Source: Thiofaba sp049322715 (lineage in GTDB: Bacteria; Pseudomonadota; Gammaproteobacteria; Halothiobacillales; Halothiobacillaceae). From it: 64,000 nucleotides of DNA. Shown piece after piece: positions 32,009-41,267 of this stretch (position 1 is its first letter; every line of letters begins with the position of its first letter). The stretch covers positions 1 to 64,000 of the forward strand of contig JBMOQP010000009.1 in NCBI GenBank assembly GCA_049322715.1, read 5' to 3'. Both the position numbers and the translations under genes were made by a program. Under the pieces are notes generated by a model that worked only from the letters and a program-made list of their open reading frames with translations, had not been told where the DNA came from and did no database searches.

Positions 32009-32482
32009 ATGTCCATGCCAAGAATGCGGACCGCCCTGATCCTGTGCGCGTGGCTGCTGCTTGCCCCGCTGGCGCGGGCCGTGGAAGTGCCGGTCCTCGT
32101 CAGTGTGCAGGCGGACCTGCGGGAGATGCAGCAGCGCAAGCTCCCGATGGTGCTGCTGGTCCATGCGCCGGGCTGCGGCTATTGCCACTACGTGATGGAG
32201 GAGCATCTCAAGCCGATGATCCTGAGCGGCAAGTATGTCGGTCGCGCCCTCATCCGGCAGGTCGCGGCCGACGATGCCGACGACTTGCTTGATGCCTACG
32301 GACGGACCGTGAGCGGACGTGCCTTCGCCCGTTCCCTCGGTGTGCGTTTCTTCCCCACCGTGCTCATCCTGGGTCCGGACGGGCAGGTGCTGGGCGAGCC
32401 GCTGGTCGGGGTGGCGAACATCGACCTGTATGGCACCCAGCTCGAGTTCGCCTTGCAGAAGGCGGAGGCCAGCCTGAAGTAA
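32009..32482 (+). CDS. Periplasmic thioredoxin-fold protein with CGYC active site
   Basis: A protein of about 157 aa with a cleavable signal (RTALILCAWLLLAPLARA) and a thioredoxin fold carrying HAPGCGYCHYV and the cis-Pro region RFFPTVLILGPDG. It is related to SoxW/DsbE-like periplasmic reductases, so a role in thiol redox or sulfur-oxidation support is possible, but no sox gene is here. Several ATGs lie close together (31997, 32009, 32015); GGAG sits just before 32009 and 9 nt before 32015. Divergent from hemC and upstream of argH. Confidence 0.85.
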   Translation: MSMPRMRTALILCAWLLLAPLARAVEVPVLVSVQADLREMQQRKLPMVLLVHAPGCGYCHYVMEEHLKPMILSGKYVGRALIRQVAADDADDLLDAYGRTVSGRAFARSLGVRFFPTVLILGPDGQVLGEPLVGVANIDLYGTQLEFALQKAEASLK

Positions 32483-32536
32483 GGCGCCCGCACGGTTATA
32501 CTTGCCGCCATCCACAAGCCTTCCGGGAACCCTGTC

Positions 32537-33946
32537 ATGAGCCTCGCCGACGACCTGACCAACGATGCCACCAAGGAGATGTGGGGCGGCCGCTTCACCG
32601 AGCCGGTGGACGAGTTCGTCAAGGCATTCACCGCCTCCGTTACCTTCGACCAGCGCATGTATCGCCAGGACATCGCCGGTTCCAAGGCGCACGCGCGCAT
32701 GCTGGCCAAGGTGGGCGTGCTGACGGCCGAGGAGTGCGAGCGCATCGTCAAGGGGCTGGACGACATCCTGTTCGACATCGAGCGCGGCGACTTTGCCTGG
32801 TCGGTGGACCTCGAGGACGTGCACATGAACATCGAGGCGCGCCTGACCGAGCGCATCGGCGAGGCGGGCAAGAAGCTGCACACAGGCCGCTCGCGCAACG
32901 ACCAGGTGGCGACCGACATGCGCCTCTACCTGCGCGACGAGATCGACGTCATCACCGGCCAGATCCGTGCCGTGCAGAAGGCCCTGGTGGACTTGGCCGA
33001 GCGCGAGGCGGACACCATCATGCCGGGCTTCACCCACCTGCAGGTCGCCCAGCCGATCAGCTTCGGCCACCACATGCTGGCCTGGTTCGAGATGCTCGAC
33101 CGCGACCACGACCGCCTGGCCGACTGCCGCAAGCGCGTGAACGTCATGCCGCTCGGCTCCGCCGCGCTGGCGGGCACCAGCTACCCGCTGGATCGTGCCT
33201 ACACCGCCGAGTTGCTGGGCTTCGAATGTCCGACCCGGAACTCGCTGGACGCCGTTTCCGACCGCGACTTCATCATCGAATTCCTGTCCGCCGGCAGCCT
33301 GGTCATGGTCCATCTCTCGCGCATGGCGGAGGAGCTGATCCTCTGGTCCAGCGCCCAGTTCGGCTTCGTCGACCTGCCCGACCGCTTCTGCACCGGCAGC
33401 TCGATCATGCCGCAGAAGAAGAACCCGGACGTGCCGGAGCTGGTGCGCGGCAAAAGCGGCCGCGTGGTCGGCTCGCTCATCAGCCTGCTGATGCTGATGA
33501 AGAGCCAGCCGCTGGCGTACAACAAGGACAACCAGGAAGACAAGGAGCCGTTGTTCGATGCGGTGGACACCCTGCAGGGTTCCCTGCGCGCCTTCGCCGA
33601 CATGCTTCCGCACCTGATCGTCGACCGCGAGCGCATGCGCGCCGCCGCCTTCCAGGGCTTTGCTACCGCCACCGACCTCGCCGACTACCTGGTGCGCAAG
33701 GGCCTGCCCTTCCGCGACGCGCACGAGGTGGTGGGCAAGGCCGTGCGACTGGGCGTGGAAACCCGCCGCGACCTGTCCGAGATGGCGCTGGACGAACTGC
33801 AGAAGTTCGATGCCCGCATCGCGGCGGACGTGTTCGGGGTGCTGACTCTAGAGGGTTCCGTCGCCGCGCGCGACATCGAGGGCGGCACCGCACCCAGCCA
33901 GGTGCGCCGCCAGATCGCCGCCGCGCGGGAGCGCCTCGGGCTCTGA
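32537..33946 (+). CDS. argH: Argininosuccinate lyase ArgH
   Basis: A 469-aa enzyme that splits argininosuccinate into arginine and fumarate. The superfamily signature GSSIMPQKKNPDVPEL is present, with the catalytic Ser in this flexible loop. WGGRFTEP marks the N-terminus and HTGRSRNDQVATD the substrate site. Length is standard. TTATACT lies about 40 bp upstream as a possible -10 element, without a convincing -35. Confidence 0.98.
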   Translation: MSLADDLTNDATKEMWGGRFTEPVDEFVKAFTASVTFDQRMYRQDIAGSKAHARMLAKVGVLTAEECERIVKGLDDILFDIERGDFAWSVDLEDVHMNIEARLTERIGEAGKKLHTGRSRNDQVATDMRLYLRDEIDVITGQIRAVQKALVDLAEREADTIMPGFTHLQVAQPISFGHHMLAWFEMLDRDHDRLADCRKRVNVMPLGSAALAGTSYPLDRAYTAELLGFECPTRNSLDAVSDRDFIIEFLSAGSLVMVHLSRMAEELILWSSAQFGFVDLPDRFCTGSSIMPQKKNPDVPELVRGKSGRVVGSLISLLMLMKSQPLAYNKDNQEDKEPLFDAVDTLQGSLRAFADMLPHLIVDRERMRAAAFQGFATATDLADYLVRKGLPFRDAHEVVGKAVRLGVETRRDLSEMALDELQKFDARIAADVFGVLTLEGSVAARDIEGGTAPSQVRRQIAAARERLGL

Positions 33947-33967
33947 TCGCCCCGGCGGGAGGGTGGT

Positions 33968-34807
33968 GTGGGCCGCGGTAAGCTGGCCTGGCGCGCGAAA
34001 CTGTTTCCCAGGGGGCGCGCCCACCAGCCCGGGGCTCGTCCCTGGTCTCCGACCCCTCGGCCATCCATGGCCAAGGCCCCGCTTTGCGGGGGGAGGCCGT
34101 CGACTCGTCGTGCGCGCCTCGGCCGCCTGCTCCTGCGTGGCTTCCTCCTCCTGCTGGTCGTCCTGTTTCTGCTTGTGCAGGCTTGGTATCTCGTCCACAT
34201 CGTTGCCTGGCGCTGGGTCGACCCTGGCTCCACGGCCTTCATGGACGCCCGCCTCGAGGAACTGCGCGAGACGAGTCCGCAGGCCAGCCTGCGCCAGCAA
34301 TGGGTGGACTACCCGGCCATCTCGTCCCACCTGAAGCGCGCCATCATCGCCGCCGAGGATGCGAAGTTCCTCGAACACGAAGGTTTCGATTGGGAAGGCA
34401 TGCAGAACGCGCTGGAAAGGAACCTGCGCAAGGGGCGGGTGGTGGCGGGGGGCTCCACCATCAGCCAGCAGCTCGCCAAGAACCTCTTCCTGTCGGGCGA
34501 GCGTTCCTTCATCCGCAAGGGGCAGGAGGCCATCATCACCCTCATGATCGAGAGCGTGCTGCCCAAGCGCCGTATCCTGGAGCTGTACCTGAACCTGATC
34601 GAGTGGGGGGATGGCGTGTTCGGCGCGGAGGCCGCAGCGCGGCATTACTTCGGGGGGGCGGCCTCGCGTCTTTCACCTTCGCAGGCGGCCTGGATGGCCG
34701 CCATCGTGCCCAATCCGCGCTACTACGACGGTGGCCCTGCGACGGGGGCTCTGAACCGGCGGATCGCGCGGATCCAGCGGGACATGGGGGCAGTGAGGGT
34801 GCCGTAG
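33968..34807 (+). CDS. mtgA: Monofunctional peptidoglycan transglycosylase MtgA
   Basis: A GT51 glycosyltransferase that polymerises lipid II glycan strands. It has one N-terminal membrane segment (about 55-75), the catalytic Glu in AIIAAEDAKFLEHEGFD, GGSTISQQLAKNLF and RKGQEAI..E, and the late ELYLNLIEWG. The GTG start at 33968 has GGGAGGG upstream. The product is 279 aa against about 230-245 usually; roughly residues 26-48 come from a dispersed hairpin repeat. An ATG at 34067 inside the repeat is an alternative start. Confidence 0.93.
   Translation: MGRGKLAWRAKLFPRGRAHQPGARPWSPTPRPSMAKAPLCGGRPSTRRARLGRLLLRGFLLLLVVLFLLVQAWYLVHIVAWRWVDPGSTAFMDARLEELRETSPQASLRQQWVDYPAISSHLKRAIIAAEDAKFLEHEGFDWEGMQNALERNLRKGRVVAGGSTISQQLAKNLFLSGERSFIRKGQEAIITLMIESVLPKRRILELYLNLIEWGDGVFGAEAAARHYFGGAASRLSPSQAAWMAAIVPNPRYYDGGPATGALNRRIARIQRDMGAVRVP
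34057..34108. repeat. Hairpin repeat in the mtgA N-terminus
   Basis: TCGGCCATCCATGGCCAAGG, CCCCGCTTTGCGGGG and GGAGGCCGTCGACTCG. The same modules, with CCGTGG for CCATGG, occur at 35910-35961 in the xni-like gene. It is translated here as PSMAKAPLCGGRPST, on the opposite strand sense to the copy in the exonuclease gene. Confidence 0.8.
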
Positions 34808-34848
34808 GCTTGTGGTTAATGCGCTGGGCTCGCATGCAGGCTCATTCC

Positions 34849-34970
34849 GGCGCATTACGCTCCGCTTGAGGAAATACTGCAAAAAGCTCGGTAGGGCGGG
34901 TTAGCGGAGCGTAACCCGCCGAATGTGCCTCCTTGTCCGGCGCATTACGCATTCGCTAATGCGCCCTACG
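34849..34970. repeat. TAGGGCG-type dispersed repeat between mtgA and xni
   Basis: GGCGCATTACGC...GCGGGTTAGCGGAGCGTAAC and GCGCATTACGCATTCGCTAA then TGCGCCCTACG form inverted copies of a repeat common in proteobacterial intergenic regions. It sits between convergent genes and may act as a bidirectional terminator, although no U-run is seen. Confidence 0.7.
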
Positions 34971-35970
34971 ATCTGCCCAGCAGGCTGATCCAGCGTTGCC
35001 GGAGATTGATAGGCAATCTCATCGCCTCGAACAGTGGTTCCACCTGCCCCGGCGTGGGCCGCTGCCAGTGGGTGCGCACTTCGTCCCCCAGCGGCACGTC
35101 ACACACGATGCCGGTTAGCCGGCGCGCAAGGCGCACGGTCTCCTCGTGCTCCAGCATCAGCTTCTGCGCCCGCGGTGCGCCGCGGAATTTCTGCGCGCCG
35201 ATGGCGTGCAGGTTGGCAAGCACCCCGTCCAGGCTGCCCCACTTGCGCAGCATGCGCGCTGCGGTGGTGCGGCCGATGCCGGGCACGCCGGGGATGTTGT
35301 CGACCGCATCCCCGGTGATGGCGAGCAGGTCGGCGATGAGCTTTGGCGGTACGCCCCAGACGCGCTCAACGCCGCGCGCGTCCAGCACCTCGGCGCGGCC
35401 GTGGTTCCACCAGCGGTCCTGGCCCTCGAGCAGCTGGGCGAGGTCCTTGTCGGCGGTGAGCAGGGTGACGGCCAGGCCCTCGGCGCGCAGGCGCGTGGCC
35501 AGCGTGCCGATCACGTCGTCGGCCTCGAAGCGATCGGAGACGTGCACCGGAAGGCCGACGCCCTCGGCGAAGGCGCGGCACAGCTCGAACTGCGGGCGCA
35601 GGTCGGCGGGCGGGGGCGGGCGGTGGGCCTTGTAGTCGGGGTAGATCTCGCGCCGGTAGGGCAGGGGCTGGGGAACGTCGAAGGCGAGCACGACGCGATC
35701 GGTGCCCACGTCCTCGAGGATGCGCAGCAGGAATTCGGCGTAGCCGTGCACGGCGTTGAGGGCGCGGCCCTCGGCGTCACGCAGGAAGACCGGCGACGCG
35801 TGCCAGGCGCGGAAGACGTAGATGTTGCTGTCGATCAGGTAGGCTCGTCCCGTATCGAAGTCCCTTCCGGCATCCGTGCCGGAAGCCCCTTCGGGGTGCG
35901 GCCGTCGAGAGCGGCCATCCGTGGCCGAAGCCCCGCTTTGCGGGGGGAGGCCGTCGACTCGCGCCTGCAT
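34966..35970 (-). CDS. xni: 5'-3' exonuclease, ExoIX/Xni-like, with repeat-encoded N-terminus
   Basis: A flap-endonuclease-type nuclease without a polymerase domain. Conserved metal-binding motifs include YLIDSNIYVFRAWH, VLAFDVP, RFEADDVIGTLA, TADKDLAQLL and the helix-hairpin-helix GDAVDNIPGVPGIGRTTA. The native N-terminus should be close to AYLIDSN; here about 42 residues precede it, mostly from a hairpin repeat. ATG 35970 and GTG 35991 are both possible starts, and neither has a good ribosome-binding site. The GTG start would overlap the malic enzyme end by 8 bp. Confidence 0.9.
   Translation of the reverse strand: MQARVDGLPPQSGASATDGRSRRPHPEGASGTDAGRDFDTGRAYLIDSNIYVFRAWHASPVFLRDAEGRALNAVHGYAEFLLRILEDVGTDRVVLAFDVPQPLPYRREIYPDYKAHRPPPPADLRPQFELCRAFAEGVGLPVHVSDRFEADDVIGTLATRLRAEGLAVTLLTADKDLAQLLEGQDRWWNHGRAEVLDARGVERVWGVPPKLIADLLAITGDAVDNIPGVPGIGRTTAARMLRKWGSLDGVLANLHAIGAQKFRGAPRAQKLMLEHEETVRLARRLTGIVCDVPLGDEVRTHWQRPTPGQVEPLFEAMRLPINLRQRWISLLGRS
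35863..35961. repeat. Hairpin repeat at the 5' end of the xni-like gene
   Basis: CTTCCGGCATCCGTGCCGGAAG, CCCCTTCGGGG, TCGAGAGCGGCCATCCGTGG, CCCCGCTTTGCGGGG and GGAGGCCGTCGACTCG in order. It combines modules seen downstream of coaE with those in mtgA. It is translated in frame as RVDGLPPQSGASATDG and onward to DAGRDFDTGR. Confidence 0.85.
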
Positions 35971-35983
35971 GGCTCGACTTGTA

Positions 35984-37390
<1,407 letters not shown>

Positions 37391-37418
37391 GGCGGGTTCC
37401 GGTTCGATTCGCGTGGGT

Positions 37419-38228
37419 TCAGTCGAGAATGCGCAGCATGGACGGGTGCGTGAGGCGGATGCGGGGCTCCTTGCCTCCGGGGCGGGTCAGCCAGCCGCGC
37501 ACCTCGACACGCTTGCCCTGCAGGCGCTTGATGTCGAGCCCTTCGAACCAGGGCAGCAGGTCATGGTCGACGCGCAGGGCGACCCCACCCTCGAGGTTGA
37601 TCCATTGGGCGTGGCGACTGCCGCCGACGCGCTCGACCCGTCCCTGCAGCAGCATGTAGCCCTGCGCATCGGCGGGAAGCCGGCGTGAGTCGACCGGCGT
37701 GCGGTAGGGCGGAAGGGCCCACAGGCCGCGTCCGGCCGCGCGCGCCGCATCCTCCACCCGAGCCAGGCAGGCCTGGTCCCAGAGGTTGGGAGGGATCGCG
37801 ACGCGTGTGGCGAGGCCTTTGTCCAGCACGCGTGCCTCGATGCTCTCCCCGTCGGGCAGGTAGACATGGGCGAGGAGGCGGCCGTGGCGGTCGCGGGGTT
37901 CCTCGCCAAGGCGCAGACCGATGCGTCCGTCGGCCTCCCGCACCAGCCTCTGCAGCAGCGCGTGTGCCTCCTCGGCCAGCGGCTCGGCGGGCCGGCCGTC
38001 GTGCGCGCGCTCCGGTGTGTTGATGCCGATGATGCGCACCCGGCGGCCATCGGACAGGCGCAGGGTGTCGCCGTCCGGCATGCTGGCCACGCGCACCTGC
38101 TCATCGATGCGGTCGGCCGGGCAGAGGGGCTGGCTTGCGCCAGCTACGCGTTCGGCCAGGACGGGAGGGGCGCAAAGCAAAAGGGCGCCCGCGAGGGACG
38201 CCCTTAGGAGGCCGGTCAGTCCGGTCAT
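37419..38228 (-). CDS. Secreted thermonuclease-family (SNase) nuclease
   Basis: A 269-aa protein with a signal peptide (LLRASLAGALLLCAPPVLA) and a staphylococcal nuclease domain at about 45-165: VASMPDGDTLRLSDG, RIIGINTPE, RDRHGRLLAHVYLPDG and ARVLDKGLA carry the expected Asp, Arg and Glu residues. A C-terminal OB-like segment (about 190-265) follows. The ATG overlaps the rpmE2 stop by 1 bp (TAATG). It probably degrades extracellular or periplasmic nucleic acid. Upstream open frame in the same register lies across rpmE2 and is not coding. Confidence 0.9.
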   Translation of the reverse strand: MTGLTGLLRASLAGALLLCAPPVLAERVAGASQPLCPADRIDEQVRVASMPDGDTLRLSDGRRVRIIGINTPERAHDGRPAEPLAEEAHALLQRLVREADGRIGLRLGEEPRDRHGRLLAHVYLPDGESIEARVLDKGLATRVAIPPNLWDQACLARVEDAARAAGRGLWALPPYRTPVDSRRLPADAQGYMLLQGRVERVGGSRHAQWINLEGGVALRVDHDLLPWFEGLDIKRLQGKRVEVRGWLTRPGGKEPRIRLTHPSMLRILD

Positions 38229-38470
38229 TACATGCCGTAGCGCTTGCGGAACTTGTCCACCTGCTTGGCGGTGGCGATGTTCTGCTGCTGGCCGGTGAAG
38301 AACGGGTGGGACTTGTAGGAGACCTCCACTTTCACCAGCGGGTACTCGTTGCCGTCTTCCCACTTCACCGTTTCCTTGGTGGAGATGGTGGAACGGGTGA
38401 TGAAGCTGAAGCCGCTGGCCAGGTCTTGGAAGACCACCGGGCGATAATTCGGATGGATATCGGGTTTCAT
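38228..38470 (-). CDS. rpmE2: 50S ribosomal protein L31 type B (zinc-independent)
   Basis: An 80-aa protein almost identical in pattern to YkgM-type L31 (MKPDIHPNYRPVVFQDLASG, then SFITRSTI and YPLVKVEVS). The Cys ligands of the zinc-ribbon L31 are absent. In many bacteria this form is induced by zinc limitation under Zur. A short palindrome GTGCATTATTCATGCAC lies at 38529-38545, about 60 bp upstream, but it does not look like a standard Zur box. It is coupled to the downstream nuclease gene. Confidence 0.96.
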   Translation of the reverse strand: MKPDIHPNYRPVVFQDLASGFSFITRSTISTKETVKWEDGNEYPLVKVEVSYKSHPFFTGQQQNIATAKQVDKFRKRYGM

Positions 38471-38578
38471 GGTGTCTAACCTTGCAGTTCACCGACCCGG
38501 CACGGCGCCAGGACTGGTGGGAAAACGTGCATTATTCATGCACCTGCCGGGCTTGGCAAGTAGGAGGGGCGTGCGCCC

Positions 38579-38863
38579 TCAGGCCGCGGCGCAGGCCGAG
38601 GGCTCGAGGGCCAGTGTGAGCCGCCGTGCTGCCTCGGCCTCGCCCAGGGTCTTCACCAGATAACGGACCTGCTGGCGGGCGTCGCTGCGGAGCAGCTTCA
38701 GGGTCTCCTCCAGGTGCAGTTCCGAGAGCTCGTGGGCAATGGCCTCGGGGAGGTCGTGGGTCAGGCGCGCGCAGGCATGGTGGGCAGCGTCCCATACCAG
38801 TTCGGCAAGGCGCTGGGCGTCGTGTTCGGCGTGAGCGATGAAACGGGCGAGGGTTTCGTTCAT
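38579..38863 (-). CDS. Small hypothetical protein, 94 aa
   Basis: Reads MNETLARFIAHAEHDAQRLA and continues as amphipathic helix rich in Ala, Leu, His and Glu, with no membrane segment or known motif. GGAGTGGA lies about 8 nt upstream of this ATG; a GTG four codons earlier is also possible. Its position upstream of rpmE2 on the same strand with a gap of about 108 bp gives no functional hint. Codon use looks coding, but no family is recognised. Confidence 0.5.
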   Translation of the reverse strand: MNETLARFIAHAEHDAQRLAELVWDAAHHACARLTHDLPEAIAHELSELHLEETLKLLRSDARQQVRYLVKTLGEAEAARRLTLALEPSACAAA

Positions 38864-38977
38864 GGTCGTATCCACTCCACGGTGAATGGGTGTCTGGGCG
38901 ACCTCCTGTCACGGGAAGCGCGATGCGCTTGTAACAAGAATATTACCTGACAGTAAAAAAATAGTACTAGTTCGAAA

Positions 38978-40144
38978 TCATTTTTTTCTATCGGGCAAGA
39001 AGTACTGCATCAGATCGTTGAGATAGCGCCAGCCGTGGGCGCTTGGTGCGATGCGCTGCAAGTCCCAGTCGACCAGCCCTGCCGCCTCGGCCTGCTGGAG
39101 CGCATCGCCGATCAGGCCGAGCGGGATGCCGGTCCGTTCCTGGAACAGGTGCGGGGTGAAGCCCTCCTTCAGACGCAGGGCGTTGAGCATGAACTCGAAG
39201 GCGGCCTCACGCGGCTTGATGGCCTCATCCTCGAAGGCGGCCGGGGCGCCGGCCAGGGTCTGGTAGTCGCGCGGGTTCTTCACCCGGGCGCGGCGGAGGA
39301 TGCGCTGCTCGGCCGGCAGGGTGAGCTTGCCGTGCGCGCCCGCGCCGATGCCGACATAGTCGCCGAACTCCCAGTAGTTGAGGTTGTGCGCGCAGCGGAA
39401 GCCCTCCTTCGCATAGGCAGAGACCTCGTACTGGAGGTAGCCCGCCTGCGCGAGCAGGGCCTGGCCGGCCTCCTCGATGTCCGCCAGCAGCTCGTCGTCC
39501 GGCAGGCGCGGCGGGCGGGCGTGAAACAGGGTGTTGGGCTCGAGGGTGAGCTGGTAGTAGGAAATGTGGCTGGGGGCCAGCGCGATCGCCTGGCGCATGT
39601 CGGCCATGCCCCCCTCGACCGTCTGCTCCGGCAGGCCGTGCATCAGGTCGAGGTTGAAGTCGGTGAAGCCCGCGGCATGCGCGGCCTCGGCGGCGGCGAT
39701 CGCCTCGCGCCCGCCGTGGATGCGGCCAAGCGCCGCAAGCTGGGCGTCCTGGAAGCTCTGCACGCCGATCGACAGACGGTTGATGCCGAGCGCACGGAAC
39801 TCGCGGAATTTGCCGGCCTCGACCGTGCCGGGGTTGGCCTCCAGGGTGATCTCGATGCCGGGCAGCAGCTTGAGTCGCGCTCGCAGGCCCGAGAACAGGC
39901 GGTCGAGGGCTTCGGGCGAGAACAGGCTGGGCGTGCCTCCGCCGATGAAGATGCTGACGATGGGGCGGCCCCAGATCAGCGGCAGTTCCTGCTCGAGGTC
40001 GCGCAGCAAGGCTTCCACGTATTCGGTCTCGGGCAGCGCGCCGGGCGCCTGGTGCGAGTTGAAGTCGCAGTACGGGCACTTGCGCACGCACCAGGGCAGG
40101 TGGATGTAGAGCGCGAGGGGGGGCAGGCTGGTGAAGTTGTACAT
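38978..40144 (-). CDS. hemW: HemW, radical SAM haem chaperone-like protein
   Basis: A protein of about 388 aa related to coproporphyrinogen III oxidase HemN but acting as a haem chaperone. The radical SAM motif is CVRKCPYCDFN, with FIGGGTPSL and EANPGTVE following and the C-terminal HemN domain present. HemW is usually encoded next to rdgB, as here. The start at 40144 fits the family's YIHLPWC spacing; ATGs at 40195 and 40174 would give longer forms without better ribosome-binding sites. Confidence 0.95.
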   Translation of the reverse strand: MYNFTSLPPLALYIHLPWCVRKCPYCDFNSHQAPGALPETEYVEALLRDLEQELPLIWGRPIVSIFIGGGTPSLFSPEALDRLFSGLRARLKLLPGIEITLEANPGTVEAGKFREFRALGINRLSIGVQSFQDAQLAALGRIHGGREAIAAAEAAHAAGFTDFNLDLMHGLPEQTVEGGMADMRQAIALAPSHISYYQLTLEPNTLFHARPPRLPDDELLADIEEAGQALLAQAGYLQYEVSAYAKEGFRCAHNLNYWEFGDYVGIGAGAHGKLTLPAEQRILRRARVKNPRDYQTLAGAPAAFEDEAIKPREAAFEFMLNALRLKEGFTPHLFQERTGIPLGLIGDALQQAEAAGLVDWDLQRIAPSAHGWRYLNDLMQYFLPDRKK

Positions 40145-40237
40145 CGCTTGGGTGTGGCTCGTCTTCGCGCGCATCGCGGATGATGCGCGCTGCATGGGCC
40201 TTGGATGGAAAAAGTCGTGTTTCGTTCGCGAGCGGGA

Positions 40238-40837
40238 TCAGGCGCGCCGGCCGAGCTGCTCGAGCAGGGCACGCATGGCCTGGCCGCGGTGGCTGAGGGC
40301 GTTCTTGGTGGCGGCGTCCAGCTCGGCCGAGCTGCATTCGTGCGTAGGCACCCAGAACAGCGGGTCGTAGCCGAAGCCCCGCTCGCCGCGCGGCCCCTCG
40401 AGGATCATGCCCTCCCAGGTGCCCTGGGCGATCAGCGGGGTTGGATCCTCGGCGTGGCGCAGGTAGGCGATCACGCACTGGAAGCGCGCGCGGCGCGCAT
40501 CCCAGGGCGTGTCGCGCAAGGCGTCGAGCAGCTTGTCGTTGTTCGCCACATCGCCCTTGTCCGGGCCCGCGTAGCGTGCGGAGTAAATGCCGGGGGCGCC
40601 GTTCAGGGCATCGACCTCGAGGCCTGAATCGTCGGCGATGGCCGGCAGGCCGGTGTGCCGTGCGGCATTGCGCGCCTTGAGGATGGCGTTCTCGATGAAG
40701 CTCAGGCCGGTCTCCTCGGCCTCCGGCACGGCGAAGTCCGATTGCGGGCGGATCTGCAGGCCGAGTCCCTCGAGCAGGCCGGCGAATTCGTGAACCTTGC
40801 CGGCGTTGCCGGTGGCCAATACGATCGTCTGGGTCAT
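40238..40837 (-). CDS. rdgB: RdgB, XTP/dITP pyrophosphatase
   Basis: A 199-aa house-cleaning enzyme that hydrolyses dITP, XTP and similar deaminated purine nucleotides. Family motifs are VLATGNAGKVHEF at the N-terminus, SFIENAILKARNAA, ADDSGLEVDAL and the late FGYDPLFWVP and LSHRGQAM. Length is standard. hemW follows 43 bp downstream, the usual pairing. Confidence 0.98.
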   Translation of the reverse strand: MTQTIVLATGNAGKVHEFAGLLEGLGLQIRPQSDFAVPEAEETGLSFIENAILKARNAARHTGLPAIADDSGLEVDALNGAPGIYSARYAGPDKGDVANNDKLLDALRDTPWDARRARFQCVIAYLRHAEDPTPLIAQGTWEGMILEGPRGERGFGYDPLFWVPTHECSSAELDAATKNALSHRGQAMRALLEQLGRRA

Positions 40838-40902
40838 CGGATGGTCACGCTGTTGACGAGCACGGATTATAGGGGGCCTCGTGCCGGGGCAGAACAGGCG
40901 GC

Positions 40903-40931
40903 TTGAACGTTTCTGGCTTCTCCGCTAACAT
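40903..40931 (+). promoter_or_regulatory. Sigma-70 promoter of rpmJ2
   Basis: TTGAAC (40903-40908) and TAACAT (40926-40931) are 17 bp apart. They lie about 60 bp upstream of the rpmJ2 ATG. The leader contains GTTCCGCCACG and GACGTTGTTCAG segments; no Zur box was recognised. Confidence 0.65.
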
Positions 40932-40992
40932 GCGCGACCTTATTTTGTTCCGCCACGCCGTCGATCGCGACGTTGTTCAGAGATTTCGTGCC

Positions 40993-41118
40993 ATGAAAAT
41001 TCTGTCTTCCCTCAAGTCCGCCAAGACCCGCCACAAGGATTGCCAGGTTGTGCGTCGTCGCGGCAAAGTCTACGTGATCTGCAAGAGCAATCCGCGCTTC
41101 AAGGCGCGCCAGCGCTGA
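40993..41118 (+). CDS. rpmJ2: 50S ribosomal protein L36 type B (zinc-independent)
   Basis: A 41-aa protein reading MKILSSLKSAKTRHKDCQVV, then RRRGKVYVICKSNPRFKARQ. This is the YkgO-type L36, with only two of the Cys of the zinc-binding form. It has its own promoter and a strong terminator. Together with rpmE2 at 38.2 kb, both zinc-saving ribosomal proteins are encoded within 3 kb, though on opposite strands. An upstream in-frame extension to 40903 lies across the promoter and is not coding. Confidence 0.95.
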   Translation: MKILSSLKSAKTRHKDCQVVRRRGKVYVICKSNPRFKARQR

Positions 41119-41198
41119 TTCTTGCGGCGCGCCGCCCCAAACGGGGCATGGCGCGCGCGAGTGCACCAGTGGTGCGCTCCAGGCAAAGTCCTTTCTTG

Positions 41199-41243
41199 AC
41201 CCGCCCAAGGCGGCATCCGTTCGGGTGCCGCGGGCGGGTTTTG
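41199..41243 (+). terminator. Rho-independent terminator after rpmJ2
   Basis: ACCCGCCC and GGGCGGGT enclose a second stem GGCGGCA...TGCCGC and are followed by TTTTG. The hairpin lies about 80 bp after the rpmJ2 stop and just before the next gene. Confidence 0.8.
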
Positions 41244-41267
41244 CCGCTCCCGTCCTGCTCCTGACCC

